Positions 1-9,540 of a DNA stretch of 64,000 bases are shown here, in pieces. Numbering within the stretch: the first letter of the stretch is position 1; each line of letters starts with the position of its first letter. The notes beneath the pieces were generated by a model. It saw only the letters and a list, made by a program, of their open reading frames with translations, was not told where the DNA came from and did not search any database. A program made the position numbers and the translations under genes. The DNA is from Sphingomonas sp. IW22 (GTDB lineage: Bacteria > Pseudomonadota > Alphaproteobacteria > Sphingomonadales > Sphingomonadaceae), in assembly GCF_041321155.1 (NCBI RefSeq), contig NZ_JBGGWB010000003.1, positions 1-64,000 of the forward strand. The letters are read 5' to 3'.

Positions 1-118
1 CATCGAACATCGGCGCTTGCTTCACCGCAAGCTCGCCGCCTAACATCAACCCCCAGACGAGGCCGATCTCTCCGTTCGATCACGCCGCCAAAAGTGCCAA
101 ATCATCTGACGACGGACA
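1..118 (+). mobile_element. Right end of an IS3-family element (copy 1, partial)
   Basis: These bases are the reverse complement of the terminal part of the complete IS3-family element at 21,016-22,539, so the window opens inside a second copy of that element in inverted orientation. The copy ends at 118 with CTGACGACGGACA, the same terminal inverted repeat seen at 21,016. The IS end runs directly into a dehydrogenase gene lacking its 5' part, so an insertion or an adjacent deletion cut that gene. The transposase genes of this copy lie outside the window. Confidence 0.85.
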
Positions 119-119
119 C

Positions 120-2003
120 TCGCCACTCAGCCAGTTGACGCCGGTAAATGTCGGCATGCTCGAGAAAGCATGGACCTTTAGGACCGGCGACCTCACTCCG
201 CCGGGAAAGGTGAATGTTCGCGGGGCGGAGACGACACCGCTGAAAATCGGAGATGGAGTCTATTTATGCTCCGCGCTCAACGACATCATCCGGCTCGATG
301 CACGGACCGGCGCTCAGATATGGCGCCACGAATCCGGTGTCTCCTGGGATAATGTCCGCTTTGCGGCCGTTTGCCGCGGCTTAAGCCATCATGTCTCGAA
401 GAAAATCCCGCAAGGCCAGCCTTGCCATGAGACGATCATCGGCGCGACATCCCGGGACGCCGTCAAGGGCTGGCGCCTGCTGGCCGTTGACATCAACAGC
501 GGCAAATCCTGCGAGAGTTTCGGCACGAATGGCGAAGTCGATCTGTTGCAGGGCATGGGGCGTGCTGTGCCGGGGATGGTTTCGGAGGGCTCGCCACCTG
601 CCGTCGTGGATGGCGTGATCGTCACGAACCAGGAAGTGCTCGACGGGCAGCGGCGCGATGCGCCCTCGGGGGTCGTACGCGGATACGACGCCGATAACGG
701 TGCGTTGTTGTGGGCGTGGGATATCAGGCGGCCCGAGGGCACAGCGCTTCCCCCCAAAGGACCGGATTACAGTCGTGGCACGCCCAATTCATGGGCCGTG
801 CTGACGGGCGATGAGAAGCTTGGGCTGGTCTATGTTCCGACCGGCAATGCGGCGGTCGATTATTATAGTGCGCTGCGTACTCCGCAAGAGAATGCCGTCG
901 CCTCCGCGGTTGTCGCGCTCGATGTGCATACCGGCAAGCAGCGTTGGGTCTTCCAGACCGTCCACAAGGATGTTTGGGACTATGATATGGGGTCGCAGGC
1001 CACACTGTTCGATTTCCCCGGGGGCGACGGACGTGCTGTTCCAGCCCTCATGATCCCGACCAAGCGCGGTCAGACCTTCGTTCTGGACCGGCGTTCGGGC
1101 AAGCCATTGACGAGTGTGAAGGAACTACCGGCCCCGGCCTACAACGAGGTCAAGGATGACCCGCGCGCCGCGACACAGCCCTGGTCTGTTGGAATGCCGC
1201 GGCTGGGTGCAGGCAAGCTCACGGAGGCCGTCATGTGGGGCATGACCCCGCTTGATCAGCTCTATTGTCGCATCAAGTTTCGCAGGGCTCGCTATGATGG
1301 CGAGTTCACCAATCCGACGATCAGCCGGCCCTGGATCGAGTTCCCCGGCAACAACGGCGGAACCGACTGGGGAAGCCTGGCCTACGATCCCCAGTCCGGA
1401 ATCATGGTTGCGAACTGGAACATCGTCGCGATGTACAACCAGTTGGTTCCGCGCAAAAAGGCGGACGCCAACGGCGTGAAGGCCTTCGACGATCCGAACT
1501 GGACCACCGGTCCGTCCGCGGAAGGGCCCGGCGCCCAGGTCGGCGCCCCATATGCGATTTCGGTGGAGACCTTCCAAAACCCGCTGACAGGCGTCCTATG
1601 CAACGAGCCACCCTATGGCATGATCTCCGCCATCAACATGCATACTCGCAAGCTTCTCTGGCAGCGCCCGCTCGGAACAGCACGAGCGAACGGACCCTTC
1701 GGCCTGCATACCGGCCTTCCAATCTCGTTCGGCGTGCCGAGCAACGGTGGGCCGATTATTACCGCGGGTGGACTGGTGTTCATCGCAGCTGCAACGGACA
1801 ATCTGATCCGGGCGATCGACATCAGGACCGGCAAGGTTGTCTGGAGTGATGTCCTGCCGGCGGGCGGCCAGGCAACACCGATGACCTATTCTGTAGACGG
1901 TCGCCAGTATCTGGTGATCATGGCTGGTGGCCATCACTATATGCAGACGCCGGAGGGGGACTATGTCATCGCCTATGCTCTCCCGCAGGAACGGAGGCGC
2001 TGA
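120..2003 (+). pseudogene. gcd: 5'-truncated membrane PQQ glucose-dehydrogenase-like gene
   Basis: The product matches the periplasmic eight-bladed PQQ propeller of membrane-bound glucose/quinate dehydrogenases, which oxidise sugars or polyols and pass electrons to ubiquinone. It opens with AWTFRTGDL and ETTPLKIGD, segments that normally lie about 190 residues into the protein, and closes with the family C-terminus (VIMAGGHHYM, then DYVIAYALP). The N-terminal five-helix membrane domain and the start of the propeller are missing, and the break coincides with the IS3 end at 118. The frame is open from the IS end into the gene, and the first possible start is a TTG at 135, so this is probably a non-functional remnant. 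The match is clear at family level; the substrate cannot be read from the sequence. Confidence 0.8.
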
Positions 2004-2271
2004 CGAATATAGTGGCGCAACCTTGCTCCAGGCCGATCCGACGACGGATCGGCCTGATGACATTTTCATGATATCCGTGAGGAAGGCCTATCGACATTCC
2101 CTGCAAATATGGCGACGTTCTATAGAAAAGTAACTGACCCACTGAGGAACCTGTAAACTCGGGGCCTGCCTGACTACCTGGCCGTCCTCGTTAAGCGGCA
2201 ACAGGCGTCATGATGACGTGCATATTGGCCGGGCTGCCCCTTGTTTCGAACAATGCGTGAAGGAACTGCCC

Positions 2272-3588
2272 ATGACAGCGGAGAAGACGCAAATCGTTAT
2301 CGTGGGCGGGGGCGCGGCAGGATTGGAACTCGCAACCAAACTGGGCGCTCGCTATGGTCGAAAGAAGCACGACATCATCCTCGTTGAACGAAGCCGCACG
2401 CATATCTGGAAACCTCTGCTCCACGAAGTGGCCACCGGTTCGCTGGACGCCAATATGGATGAAGTCGGCTACCGCAGCCACTGCCATAGATGGGGATATC
2501 GCTACTTTCACGGGACGCTGGCATCGATCGATCGCACAGCCCGGCAGGTTCACCTGGCCCCAATTCATGACGACACCGGCAAGGAAATCATAGCGGCTCA
2601 TTCCATCCGCTACGACTATCTCGTGCTCGCCTATGGTTCGGTGACGAATGATTTCGGTACAGTTGGCGTGGCCGAGAACTGCACATTTCTCGACAGCCGC
2701 GTCGACGCGGACAGATTTCGTGACCGCCTGCTAGATCATTGTCTGCGGGTTTCGCGCACGATGATGGGTAACCCAAAAAGCGATGCGCGCGTTCGTATCG
2801 CTATCGTGGGCGCCGGCGCCACCGGAGTCGAACTGGCGGCCGAACTCTTCAATGCTGCCGAGGCGCTGGGCTATTATGGGCTGGAGGTGTTTGACGGCTC
2901 GCGCCTGGAGGTCACTCTCATCGAGGCAGGTCCGCGGATCCTCCCTGCCCTGCCCGAACGTATCGCGGCGGCGGCACATCGTGAGCTTGAAGTGCTTGGT
3001 GTCCGGGTTTTGACCGGAACCAAGGTTACTGCGTCCACGCTTGACGGCATTGCGACACTTGGCGGCGAAGTCATCCCGGCGGATCTGCAAGTCTGGGCTG
3101 CAGGCGTCAAGGCTGCCCCGATCTCAGGTGGACTGGATGGGCTCGAACTTGCCCCGTCCGGGCAGATTTGCGTCAAACCCTCCTTGCAAACCCAAACCGA
3201 CGAGCGGATCTTCGCCATGGGTGATTGCGCATTCTGCCTGCTCCCGGGCGAAACCCGGCCCGTGCCGCCGCGTGCCCAGGCTGCCCATCAGATGGCGTCG
3301 ATGGTCTTCCGCAATCTTGTGCGGCTGATGGACGGAAAGCCATTGATGCCATTCGTCTACAGGGACCATGGCTCTCTGGTGTCTTTAAGCCGGTTTTCGA
3401 CCGTGGGTTCGTTGATGGGTAATCTGGTGGGCAGTAACCTTGCAGTCGAAGGCCGTATTGCACGCTTCATATATCTGTCTCTCTATCGCATGCATCTCAT
3501 CGCGGTCCATGGCTGGCTAAAGGGGATGGGTCTGATTGTGATCGGGCAGTTTAATCGCTTTGTGCGTCCAAGGCTGAAGCTTCATTGA
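2272..3588 (+). CDS. ndh: Type II NADH dehydrogenase (NDH-2)
   Basis: This 438-residue flavoprotein should oxidise NADH and reduce quinone at the inner face of the membrane without pumping protons. Two dinucleotide-binding folds are visible: VIVGGGAAGLELA near residues 9-21 for FAD and IVGAGATGVELA near residue 180 for NADH. The AMGDCA motif that closes the FAD site follows, and the C-terminal region has the amphipathic character of the family's membrane anchor. I chose ATG at 2272 because GAAGGA lies seven bases upstream; the open frame extends to 2218 without a better site. It follows the truncated PQQ dehydrogenase, another quinone-reducing enzyme, but 268 bases separate them and co-transcription is not evident. 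Confidence 0.85.
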   Translation: MTAEKTQIVIVGGGAAGLELATKLGARYGRKKHDIILVERSRTHIWKPLLHEVATGSLDANMDEVGYRSHCHRWGYRYFHGTLASIDRTARQVHLAPIHDDTGKEIIAAHSIRYDYLVLAYGSVTNDFGTVGVAENCTFLDSRVDADRFRDRLLDHCLRVSRTMMGNPKSDARVRIAIVGAGATGVELAAELFNAAEALGYYGLEVFDGSRLEVTLIEAGPRILPALPERIAAAAHRELEVLGVRVLTGTKVTASTLDGIATLGGEVIPADLQVWAAGVKAAPISGGLDGLELAPSGQICVKPSLQTQTDERIFAMGDCAFCLLPGETRPVPPRAQAAHQMASMVFRNLVRLMDGKPLMPFVYRDHGSLVSLSRFSTVGSLMGNLVGSNLAVEGRIARFIYLSLYRMHLIAVHGWLKGMGLIVIGQFNRFVRPRLKLH

Positions 3589-3766
3589 GGGCCCGGCGGT
3601 ATCTCGCTCAGATCTTAGTGTTATAGCGCTAAAGGACGAATTCCGTCGGGACTGACAGTTCGAGAGGATCGGACTTGTCGGCGGGGATTTCGGGCAACGG
3701 CCGTGCGGGCTTGGTGATATCGAGCGCAGCGCGGTCGAACAGTAGGCATTCGGTGAAGACCGCGGG

Positions 3767-3988
3767 CTACTGGTGATCGTGTTTATGCTCGCCGAGTAGG
3801 TCGCGAAGGCACTCGATGCCGTCTTCGGACAGGGCCAGCACCGCATGCTCTTCGACGCTGTAAACCCAGATAACGCCGTCTTCGGTGTCCATTTGCTCGG
3901 TGAGCTCGTGGAGCAGGTCCTCGCTTTCCTCCCATTCTTGGGCGACTTTCGCGAGGGTTGTCACTGCGTAGACCTTGTTCCGCTGCAT
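3767..3988 (-). CDS. Small acidic protein attached to IS66 (unknown function)
   Basis: This 73-residue acidic protein starts inside the stop of the upstream transposase gene: the bases TGATG hold both the tnpC stop and this ATG, which suggests coupled translation. It has many Glu and Asp residues (for example EESEDLLHE and DTEDGVIWVYSVEE) and no membrane segment or known motif. Its position suggests an IS66 passenger or fourth gene of the element. I do not recognise a function; a short acidic regulator or DNA-mimic role would be speculation. Confidence 0.6.
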   Translation of the reverse strand: MQRNKVYAVTTLAKVAQEWEESEDLLHELTEQMDTEDGVIWVYSVEEHAVLALSEDGIECLRDLLGEHKHDHQ

Positions 3989-5625
3989 CAGGCTGCCAGC
4001 TCCTCTACCGGAGCCCTCTGATGATCGGCTTTCCAGTTCCAGGGAAGCAGTTCATGGAGACGGTTCTGGGGGATGTCGGCGATGCGGCTGAGCACGTCGG
4101 CAAGCCAAGCCTGCGGATCGATGTCGTTGAGCTTCGCCGTGCCAATGAGGCTCAGCATGAAGGCGGTGCGCTGGCCGCCGCGGTCTGAACCGGCGAATAG
4201 CCATGATTTTCTGCCCAGGGCTATACATCTGAGCGCGCGTTCCGCCGCGTTGTTCGAGAGGCAGATCCGGCCATCTTCGAGGAAGGCGGCGAAGGCCGGC
4301 CATGCCTTGAGCATATAATCCACGGCCTCGGCCACATCGCTGTTCTTCGATAGCTTTGACCGGTTCTCCCGCATCCATTCTTCCAGATTGGCAACCAGCG
4401 GTGCGCTGAGCTCCTGCCGAAGGGCGAGACGCTCCTGTGCCGTTTTGCCGTTGATGGCGCGCTCAATGTCGAAGATCGCGTCGATACGGCGGACCGCTTC
4501 CACCGCCAGCGGCGAGATGACGGCCTTTTTGCGGCGCTTCTTGAGCTGCGCGGCGACATCGGCCAGCTCGAAGAAATAACGGCGCGCATGGCTCCAGCAC
4601 AGGGCGCGGGTCAGCGGCGCCGGCAGGCGGTCGGCATGGAACAACGCATTGTAGCCGGCATAGGCATCGGCCTGGAGAATGCCTCTCCAGCTGCGTAGAT
4701 GACTCACAGGATGTTCGCCCCGCCGGTCGCGGGAATAATGGAAGATCGCCGCGGGCGGCGCTGGTCCGCCAAAAGGTCGGTCGTCCCGAACATAGGTCCA
4801 GATCCGGCCCGTATCGGTCTTGGTCTTGGCCAGCACCGGCACCGTCGTATCGTCGCCATGCAGCCGCTCAGCGGCAAGGACATGGGCTTCGATCAACAGA
4901 TAGAGCGGCATCAACGCGGCGGTGCAGGCACCAACCTGATCGGCCAGGGTGGAAAGGCTCAGCTCTACGCCCTCGCGGGCATAGCGATCGCGCTGGCGGT
5001 TGAGCGGTTGATGCGCGCCGAACTTCTCGAACAGCAGCATCGCCAGGAAGCTGGGGCCAAAGAGCCCGCGGGGGGTGACGTGGAACGGCGCCGGCGGTTG
5101 GGTGATCTTCTCGCAATCCCTGCAGGAGAACTTCTCCCGCACGGTCTGGACCACCTTCCACTGGCGCGGCACGACCTCGAGCGTCTCGGTGATATCCTCA
5201 CCCAGCTTGCACAGCCGTTCCGAGCCACAGCAGGGGCAGGCATCGGGCGCGGCGATGACAACGCGCTCGCGCGGCAGATGCTCAGGCAAGGGCTTGCGCG
5301 CGGGACGCTTGCGCTCGAACGGCGCGACGTTGGTCTTCGCCGCTGCCAGGGCAGCCAGAAGCTCATCTTCGCTGGCAGCGGTCTCGCACTCCTCGAAGGT
5401 CAGTTCCATCTGGTCGAGCAGATGGCGCGTGCGTTCGGATCGCTGGCCAAAAAGGGTACGACGCATCTTCTCATTCTGCAGTTCGAGAAGGGCGTTACGG
5501 GCTTCCAGGTCGGCGTTGATGGCCTTGATGCGGGCGACTTCAGCGGCGACAGCCTCGGCAGCGGCAAGCCGCTCGCGAAGGCTGTCGATCTCTGCTTGCG
5601 CCTCGGTCCCCATGGCCGAAGGCAT
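3988..5625 (-). CDS. tnpC: IS66-family transposase TnpC
   Basis: This 545-residue protein has the full IS66 TnpC layout. A coiled-coil leader (about residues 1-60) is followed by a zinc-binding region with CPCC and CRDC, then the DDE core: Asp in HGDDTTVPV, Asp in QADAYAGY, and Glu in NNAAERALR. The C-terminal IS66 tail ends with LHELLPWNW. It looks intact. It is the last of the tnpA-tnpB-tnpC series, all on the minus strand, and overlaps a small downstream ORF. An in-frame ATG 12 bases further in is an alternative start. Confidence 0.92.
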   Translation of the reverse strand: MPSAMGTEAQAEIDSLRERLAAAEAVAAEVARIKAINADLEARNALLELQNEKMRRTLFGQRSERTRHLLDQMELTFEECETAASEDELLAALAAAKTNVAPFERKRPARKPLPEHLPRERVVIAAPDACPCCGSERLCKLGEDITETLEVVPRQWKVVQTVREKFSCRDCEKITQPPAPFHVTPRGLFGPSFLAMLLFEKFGAHQPLNRQRDRYAREGVELSLSTLADQVGACTAALMPLYLLIEAHVLAAERLHGDDTTVPVLAKTKTDTGRIWTYVRDDRPFGGPAPPAAIFHYSRDRRGEHPVSHLRSWRGILQADAYAGYNALFHADRLPAPLTRALCWSHARRYFFELADVAAQLKKRRKKAVISPLAVEAVRRIDAIFDIERAINGKTAQERLALRQELSAPLVANLEEWMRENRSKLSKNSDVAEAVDYMLKAWPAFAAFLEDGRICLSNNAAERALRCIALGRKSWLFAGSDRGGQRTAFMLSLIGTAKLNDIDPQAWLADVLSRIADIPQNRLHELLPWNWKADHQRAPVEELAA

Positions 5626-5673
5626 AGCCGAAAAGCACCGGAATCCCTAGCTTCTTAGGTCATGCCGGGGCTT

Positions 5674-6021
5674 TTATCCGGCCAATGTCGGGCGCCATGT
5701 GGCCTGCGGATTACGCCAGTCGATCGCCTCCAGCATACAGGCCATCTGCGAGGGGGAAATGGCAATCACTCCGTCCACGGCCGAGGGCCAGATGTACTTC
5801 CCGCGCTCGAGACGCTTGGCATAAAGCGACATGCCAACGCCGTCATGCCAGATAATCTTGCAGAGGTCGCCGCGACGTCCCCTGAAAATGTAGAGATCGC
5901 CGGCGAAGGGATCACGTCCGAAACTCTGCTGCACCTGCAGGGCAAGGCTGCGCATGCCGCGCCGCATGTCTGTGTGCCCCGTCGCGATCCATATCCGAAC
6001 GCCGGAGGGGACTGGGATCAC
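5674..6021 (-). CDS. tnpB: IS66 accessory protein TnpB (Orf2)
   Basis: The product is the 115-residue IS66 Orf2 protein needed for transposition together with TnpA and TnpC. The family signature is clear: TDMRRGMRSLA near the N-terminus, YIFRGRRGDLCKIIWHDG in the middle, and a C-terminal IDWRNPQ segment. I place the start at a GTG at 6021 because GTGA overlaps the tnpA stop and the length then fits the family. A longer frame reaches 6195, but its extra N-terminus is only an antisense-like shadow of tnpA. Confidence 0.9.
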   Translation of the reverse strand: MIPVPSGVRIWIATGHTDMRRGMRSLALQVQQSFGRDPFAGDLYIFRGRRGDLCKIIWHDGVGMSLYAKRLERGKYIWPSAVDGVIAISPSQMACMLEAIDWRNPQATWRPTLAG

Positions 6022-6359
6022 GGCTTGACCGACCGCAGCACTGTCGACACCAGCCCGGGCGATGCGCCAGCGGGAATACGCACGATCGCCCGTTCGAACT
6101 CCACGATGATCGCCGATCCGCTCACTGGCATCGGATCGGACTGCACCTGCACTTCTGCAAAGCCTGGGGCTGCCTGCCCCATCTGCCGCCGCCATCTGTA
6201 GATCTGGTTCGGCCGCAGATCAGCACGGCGGGCAATCTCCGCCACGTTCGCACCGGGCGCCGAAACCGCAGCGACCAGCTCACGCTTCTGCTGATCGGTC
6301 CATACGCGCCGCCGCTCCGGCCCCGAAATTACTGTGATCTGGCTCATCGCACCGTCCAT
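6018..6359 (-). CDS. tnpA: IS66 accessory protein TnpA (helix-turn-helix)
   Basis: This 113-residue protein carries the IS66 Orf1 / Tnp_8-type helix-turn-helix (RRRVWTDQQKRELV, then GANVAEIARRADLRPNQIYRW). It should bind DNA and act in the IS66 transposition complex. It is the first gene of the element, and its stop overlaps the tnpB start. ATG at 6347 is an alternative start 12 bases inside. I could not define convincing IS66 terminal inverted repeats or an 8 bp target duplication around 3590-6450, so the outer limits of this IS are uncertain. Confidence 0.88.
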   Translation of the reverse strand: MDGAMSQITVISGPERRRVWTDQQKRELVAAVSAPGANVAEIARRADLRPNQIYRWRRQMGQAAPGFAEVQVQSDPMPVSGSAIIVEFERAIVRIPAGASPGLVSTVLRSVKP

Positions 6360-6439
6360 AGTATCGGTGCAAACACCGGCGCTTGCACCGGTGCCATCTC
6401 GAAATATCAGCCCATCACCGCAAGGCGGCCCTCACCGGA

Positions 6440-6586
6440 GCGATACGTCGAACATGACTGACTACACGAACGTATGGCCCGCCCCGTCTGCAAGAGAATT
6501 TTACGGTGTTCTGATCAGTCTGCGTCAACGTATACGGTCTCATGGGCTAACCCATGGCCAAGATGGACATCCGCACATTCGGAGCC
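6440..6586 (-). other. Non-coding 3' flank of IS1111-like element (candidate guide-RNA region)
   Basis: No gene fits here. The stretch lies directly downstream of an IS1111-type transposase and contains a perfect inverted repeat, CATGGG-CTAA-CCCATG, at 6541-6556. In the IS1111 branch of the IS110 family the structured non-coding RNA that selects target and donor DNA is usually encoded in this 3' flank. The assignment is positional; I have not folded the sequence or matched guide loops. Confidence 0.3.
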
Positions 6587-7753
6587 TCATAAAGTGCGCG
6601 GCATTAAGATGCCATTTCGTGTGCCGGGCTTTCCGAATGCCGATTGACTGTCAGGCCATCTTTGCGATCCTTCCTGCAAACCTCGTTGGGCTACCCGCGT
6701 GGTGCGCGTAGCCGATTTCGTCAGCCTGCGGCGCAGTAGTTGCGGTCGAAGGGTTTTTTCCTTGCGCAAGGCCACCCAAGCAATCCGCGCCAGCTTGTTG
6801 GCCAGCGCAACCACCACGGTATTACGATGCGCGCCCCTGTCAATCATCCCTTTCAGCCAGCGGCCAAGCGCAGTGTCGCTTGAAGATAGTGACGGGAGTG
6901 CCGCGCGGGCGCCGTGAATCAGCAGGGTGCGCAAATAGGTGTTGCCGCGCTTGGAGATGCCAAACAGTCGCGGCTTGCCTCCAGTAGTGTGCTGGCGCGG
7001 GACGAGACCAAGCCAAGCACCAAGATCCCGAGGCCTTGCGAAACTGCTACCATCACCTACGGCCGCGACCAGTGCTGTCGCGTTCAGAACCCCCACGCCC
7101 GGGATCGTCGTTAGCCGGCGCATCGTTGCGTCGCTACGTGCCAACTCGACGAACTCGCTGTTGAACGCGGCGATCCTCGCATTAAGCTCTCTCCATTCGG
7201 CGCGCAAATCTTGTACCAACTGGCGAATGCGGCAAGACAGTTCGGTCTTCTCATCGGAGAGCAAAGCGTCGATCCCTAGCTCGAGCTTGCGCCGGCCGGT
7301 CGGGAAGATCACCGCCCGTTCCAACAGGATCGCCCGGAGCTGGTTAATGAGGTTGGTCCGCTCTGCGACTAATCGCGAACGAACCCGGTGCGGTGTCTGA
7401 ATGTCCAATTGCTCCTGGCTCTTGAGACTCACGAAGCGCATCGTTGGTCGAGAAGCAGCTTCCGCGATTCCTTCGGCGTCCCGGTCGTCGTTCTTCTGCG
7501 CTTTAACATAAGGGCGAACATACTCTGGCGACATCAACCGAACCTCGTGTCCCTGCGCGGCAAACATCCGACCCAGATGGTGCGCGCCGCAGCAAGCTTC
7601 CATCGCCACCACGCAGGTTGGAAGCTTCGCCATATAGTCGATCATGGTCTGGCGACGCATCGACCGGCGGATCACCACCGAGCCGTGCGCGTCAACGCCG
7701 ACGACACTGCACGCGTTTTTGCCAAGATCAATCCCGAGGATCGTAGTAGCCAT
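6587..7753 (-). CDS. IS110-family (IS1111-like) DEDD transposase
   Basis: The protein has an N-terminal DEDD catalytic domain (ILGIDLGKN, then AMEACCGAHHLGR, then KNDDRDAEGIAEAA) and a C-terminal IS116/IS110/IS902 domain (TTIPGVGVLNATALVAAVGD and GNTYLRTLLIHGARA). The AMEACCGAHHLGR form points to the IS1111 branch. I chose ATG at 7753, preceded by GGAAGGGAG, over the ORF start at 7819. A 10-base direct repeat, CATAAAGTGC, sits at 6588-6597 and 7822-7831, bracketing 1,234 bp, and may mark the element ends. The C-terminal 40 residues run beyond the conserved domain. Confidence 0.88.
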   Translation of the reverse strand: MATTILGIDLGKNACSVVGVDAHGSVVIRRSMRRQTMIDYMAKLPTCVVAMEACCGAHHLGRMFAAQGHEVRLMSPEYVRPYVKAQKNDDRDAEGIAEAASRPTMRFVSLKSQEQLDIQTPHRVRSRLVAERTNLINQLRAILLERAVIFPTGRRKLELGIDALLSDEKTELSCRIRQLVQDLRAEWRELNARIAAFNSEFVELARSDATMRRLTTIPGVGVLNATALVAAVGDGSSFARPRDLGAWLGLVPRQHTTGGKPRLFGISKRGNTYLRTLLIHGARAALPSLSSSDTALGRWLKGMIDRGAHRNTVVVALANKLARIAWVALRKEKTLRPQLLRRRLTKSATRTTRVAQRGLQEGSQRWPDSQSAFGKPGTRNGILMPRTL

Positions 7754-7862
7754 TTTGTTACTCCCTTCCTTTTCTGAAACCGAAATCTTACCCGAGGTCG
7801 AGGAAAAGGGGCGGGCCATTCCATAAAGTGCATTTTACGTGCGCTAGCTGAGCTGCCCCCTT

Positions 7863-8168
7863 TCAAGTGGACCATCGAGTATGATGGAAATCACCACGCT
7901 CCTCCATCACGGCGAGGCAATGACGGGCGGTCATCTCCGACGCCGGTGTCGCACGCCACAAGCTCGTGAGGGAGGTCTTGAGCCCCTGGTTTTCGCGCCG
8001 ATAGAGGTCGAGCAGCATATCGCTCGCCGGATCGGAGCAGAGCGAGCCGAACTCCCTCGTCAGCGTTTTCCTCGCAGTGATGATCGACTTGCAGAGGGAA
8101 ACGTTAACGGATGACCGGCCGATCTCTTTCACCATGGCCTTGATCTGAGCGTCGTGTCGCATGGGCAA
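7863..8168 (-). pseudogene. Truncated winged-helix (MarR-like) regulator
   Basis: The 101-residue frame resembles a small winged-helix family common in sphingomonads: a basic stretch ending in EFGSLCSDPASDMLLDLY is followed by a helix-turn-helix-like ATPASEMTARHCLAVMEERG. It stops a few residues after the recognition helix, and the end falls about 30 bases from the IS1111-like element. The wing and C-terminus therefore appear lost. No partner gene identifies a target. The family call is from memory of similar proteins and is moderate at best. Confidence 0.45.
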
Positions 8169-8739
8169 TCACTCCACGTCCCACATTTGGGGCTTCATCG
8201 TACCACTCGATGCCGATGCTCCCGGATTCGCTCCCCCTCGCGATTGAAACGGAATGTTCCAACCGCATCATGACGCAATCCGTCTGTCTCAGACATGTAA
8301 CTTTTGGACGGGGACCAAGCGGTCAATAGCCTCGTCGTCCATGTAGGTTGTCCTCCGATGCGCGGCTGCAAGGGATCGCCAGCGGAATTGGGGGATGATG
8401 GGACGGCGCGGCAGGTACGGAGGCGCGCGCTGCTCTTCTCGACGCACAGGGGATGTAACCGCCAATGGCGGCGCGTAAGGGCGCGTCCGGCTTTCCCGAT
8501 TGGATGCGGCTTTCCCCCCGGCGAGATGCTCCTATGTCACCGGGAGATCAGTTCATGCCATGATCGTCGCGCGGCACGCGACCGGCCCGTCGCTCATCGC
8601 TAGCAAAGTGACAGTCCAAAGCGGCGGACTTAAGCAACGCTGGGTGCCTTCCTCCGGCGCTGAAAGAAAGAATATCATGTCCGACACGTTGGAGCTGACC
8701 TTCGCCGACGTCTGTCGCATCATCGGCGCCATCCTCCCG
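8169..8739. other. Gap without a convincing gene
   Basis: About 570 bases lie between the truncated winged-helix gene and the luxR remnant. Several short frames exist on both strands, but none shows domain-like sequence. A 31-codon frame starting with ATG at 8677 (MSDTLELTFADVCRIIGAIL) could be the 5' end of a lost gene. Confidence 0.4.
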
Positions 8740-9166
8740 CGCGGTGCGACGTCTCAAGAATGCAGCAGGTGACGAACGCGGGCTTGCTCGGTGCTGGGTT
8801 CGAGGCCATCCGGTCGATGGCGCTGAAGGAGTGACGTTCCTTCGAACCGATGTGCGAACGGCTGCATCGCCGCCGGTTGACAGCTTTGATCTCGGCTTCG
8901 CCTTGCACCGCTCGGTGATTGATGGCGAGCAGTGCCGGATCGTTGCGATAATAGTGCCGATTGATGAACAGATCGGCGAAGTCGCCGAAATTGTCGATGC
9001 GGATCAGCCGACGGTTCGAGCGCCGGAACCACACCCCATGGACCATGGCCAGCCGGTCGAACCCCAGCTCCCGCACCGCAGTCTTGGTGTTGGAGAACAG
9101 GTCTCACACGTCCGTGCATCGCGCCGATACGATCGAGAACTGCTCCACGATGCGGTGAATGGGCAT
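8740..9166 (-). pseudogene. LuxR-family autoinducer-binding domain remnant
   Basis: The minus strand encodes the start of a LuxR-type regulator: MPIHRIVEQFSIVSARCTDV, an in-frame TGA at 9104-9106, then DLFSNTKTAVRELGFDRLAM, LIRIDNFGDFADLFINRHYY and RNDPALLAIN. The last segments match the autoinducer-binding domain in order. Similarity fades after about residue 95 and no C-terminal GerE-type helix-turn-helix follows. No luxI synthase is visible in the window. The internal stop and missing DNA-binding domain make this a dead solo-LuxR relic. Confidence 0.6.
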
Positions 9167-9540
9167 CGCTAGCCACCCATCCGCCGGCGCAAGAAGAACG
9201 CACCACTGCCTTCTCGCGCAATGCAGGTCGGCACGGAATATATTCAACAGAAGTAATGATGATGGTATGGCGCAGGAGTCGGCAATATGTGGTGCGGCTA
9301 TGCCGCGCATCTCACAGGATGCGGGAGGCTCAAGGCCAACCCCTCCGGCGCGCTTGTGCGGCGCCCCTTTTGTAATTCGTTATCATCCAGACGATCGGTG
9401 GGAGTGTTTCCGATACTGAGGTCACAAATGTGCAATGCGCGGATGCATCGAGAAAGTTTTCGGGAGCAGGCATCGGAAATGCAACCCCCGGTCGTCTTGG
9501 AGTATGATGGCAGACGGGATTAGCGAATGGATCCACTGAT

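Noticed and set aside
4699..5658. 319-codon frame antisense to IS66 tnpC
   Set aside because: Shadow of the transposase; no recognisable protein features.
3589..6450. Terminal inverted repeats of the first IS66
   Set aside because: GTATC-starting sequences near 3,599 and 6,446 are only weakly similar and lack an 8-base target duplication.
9371..9385. Fur-like sequence before the ECF sigma gene
   Set aside because: TGTAATTCGTTATCA matches the Fur consensus at too few positions to separate from chance.
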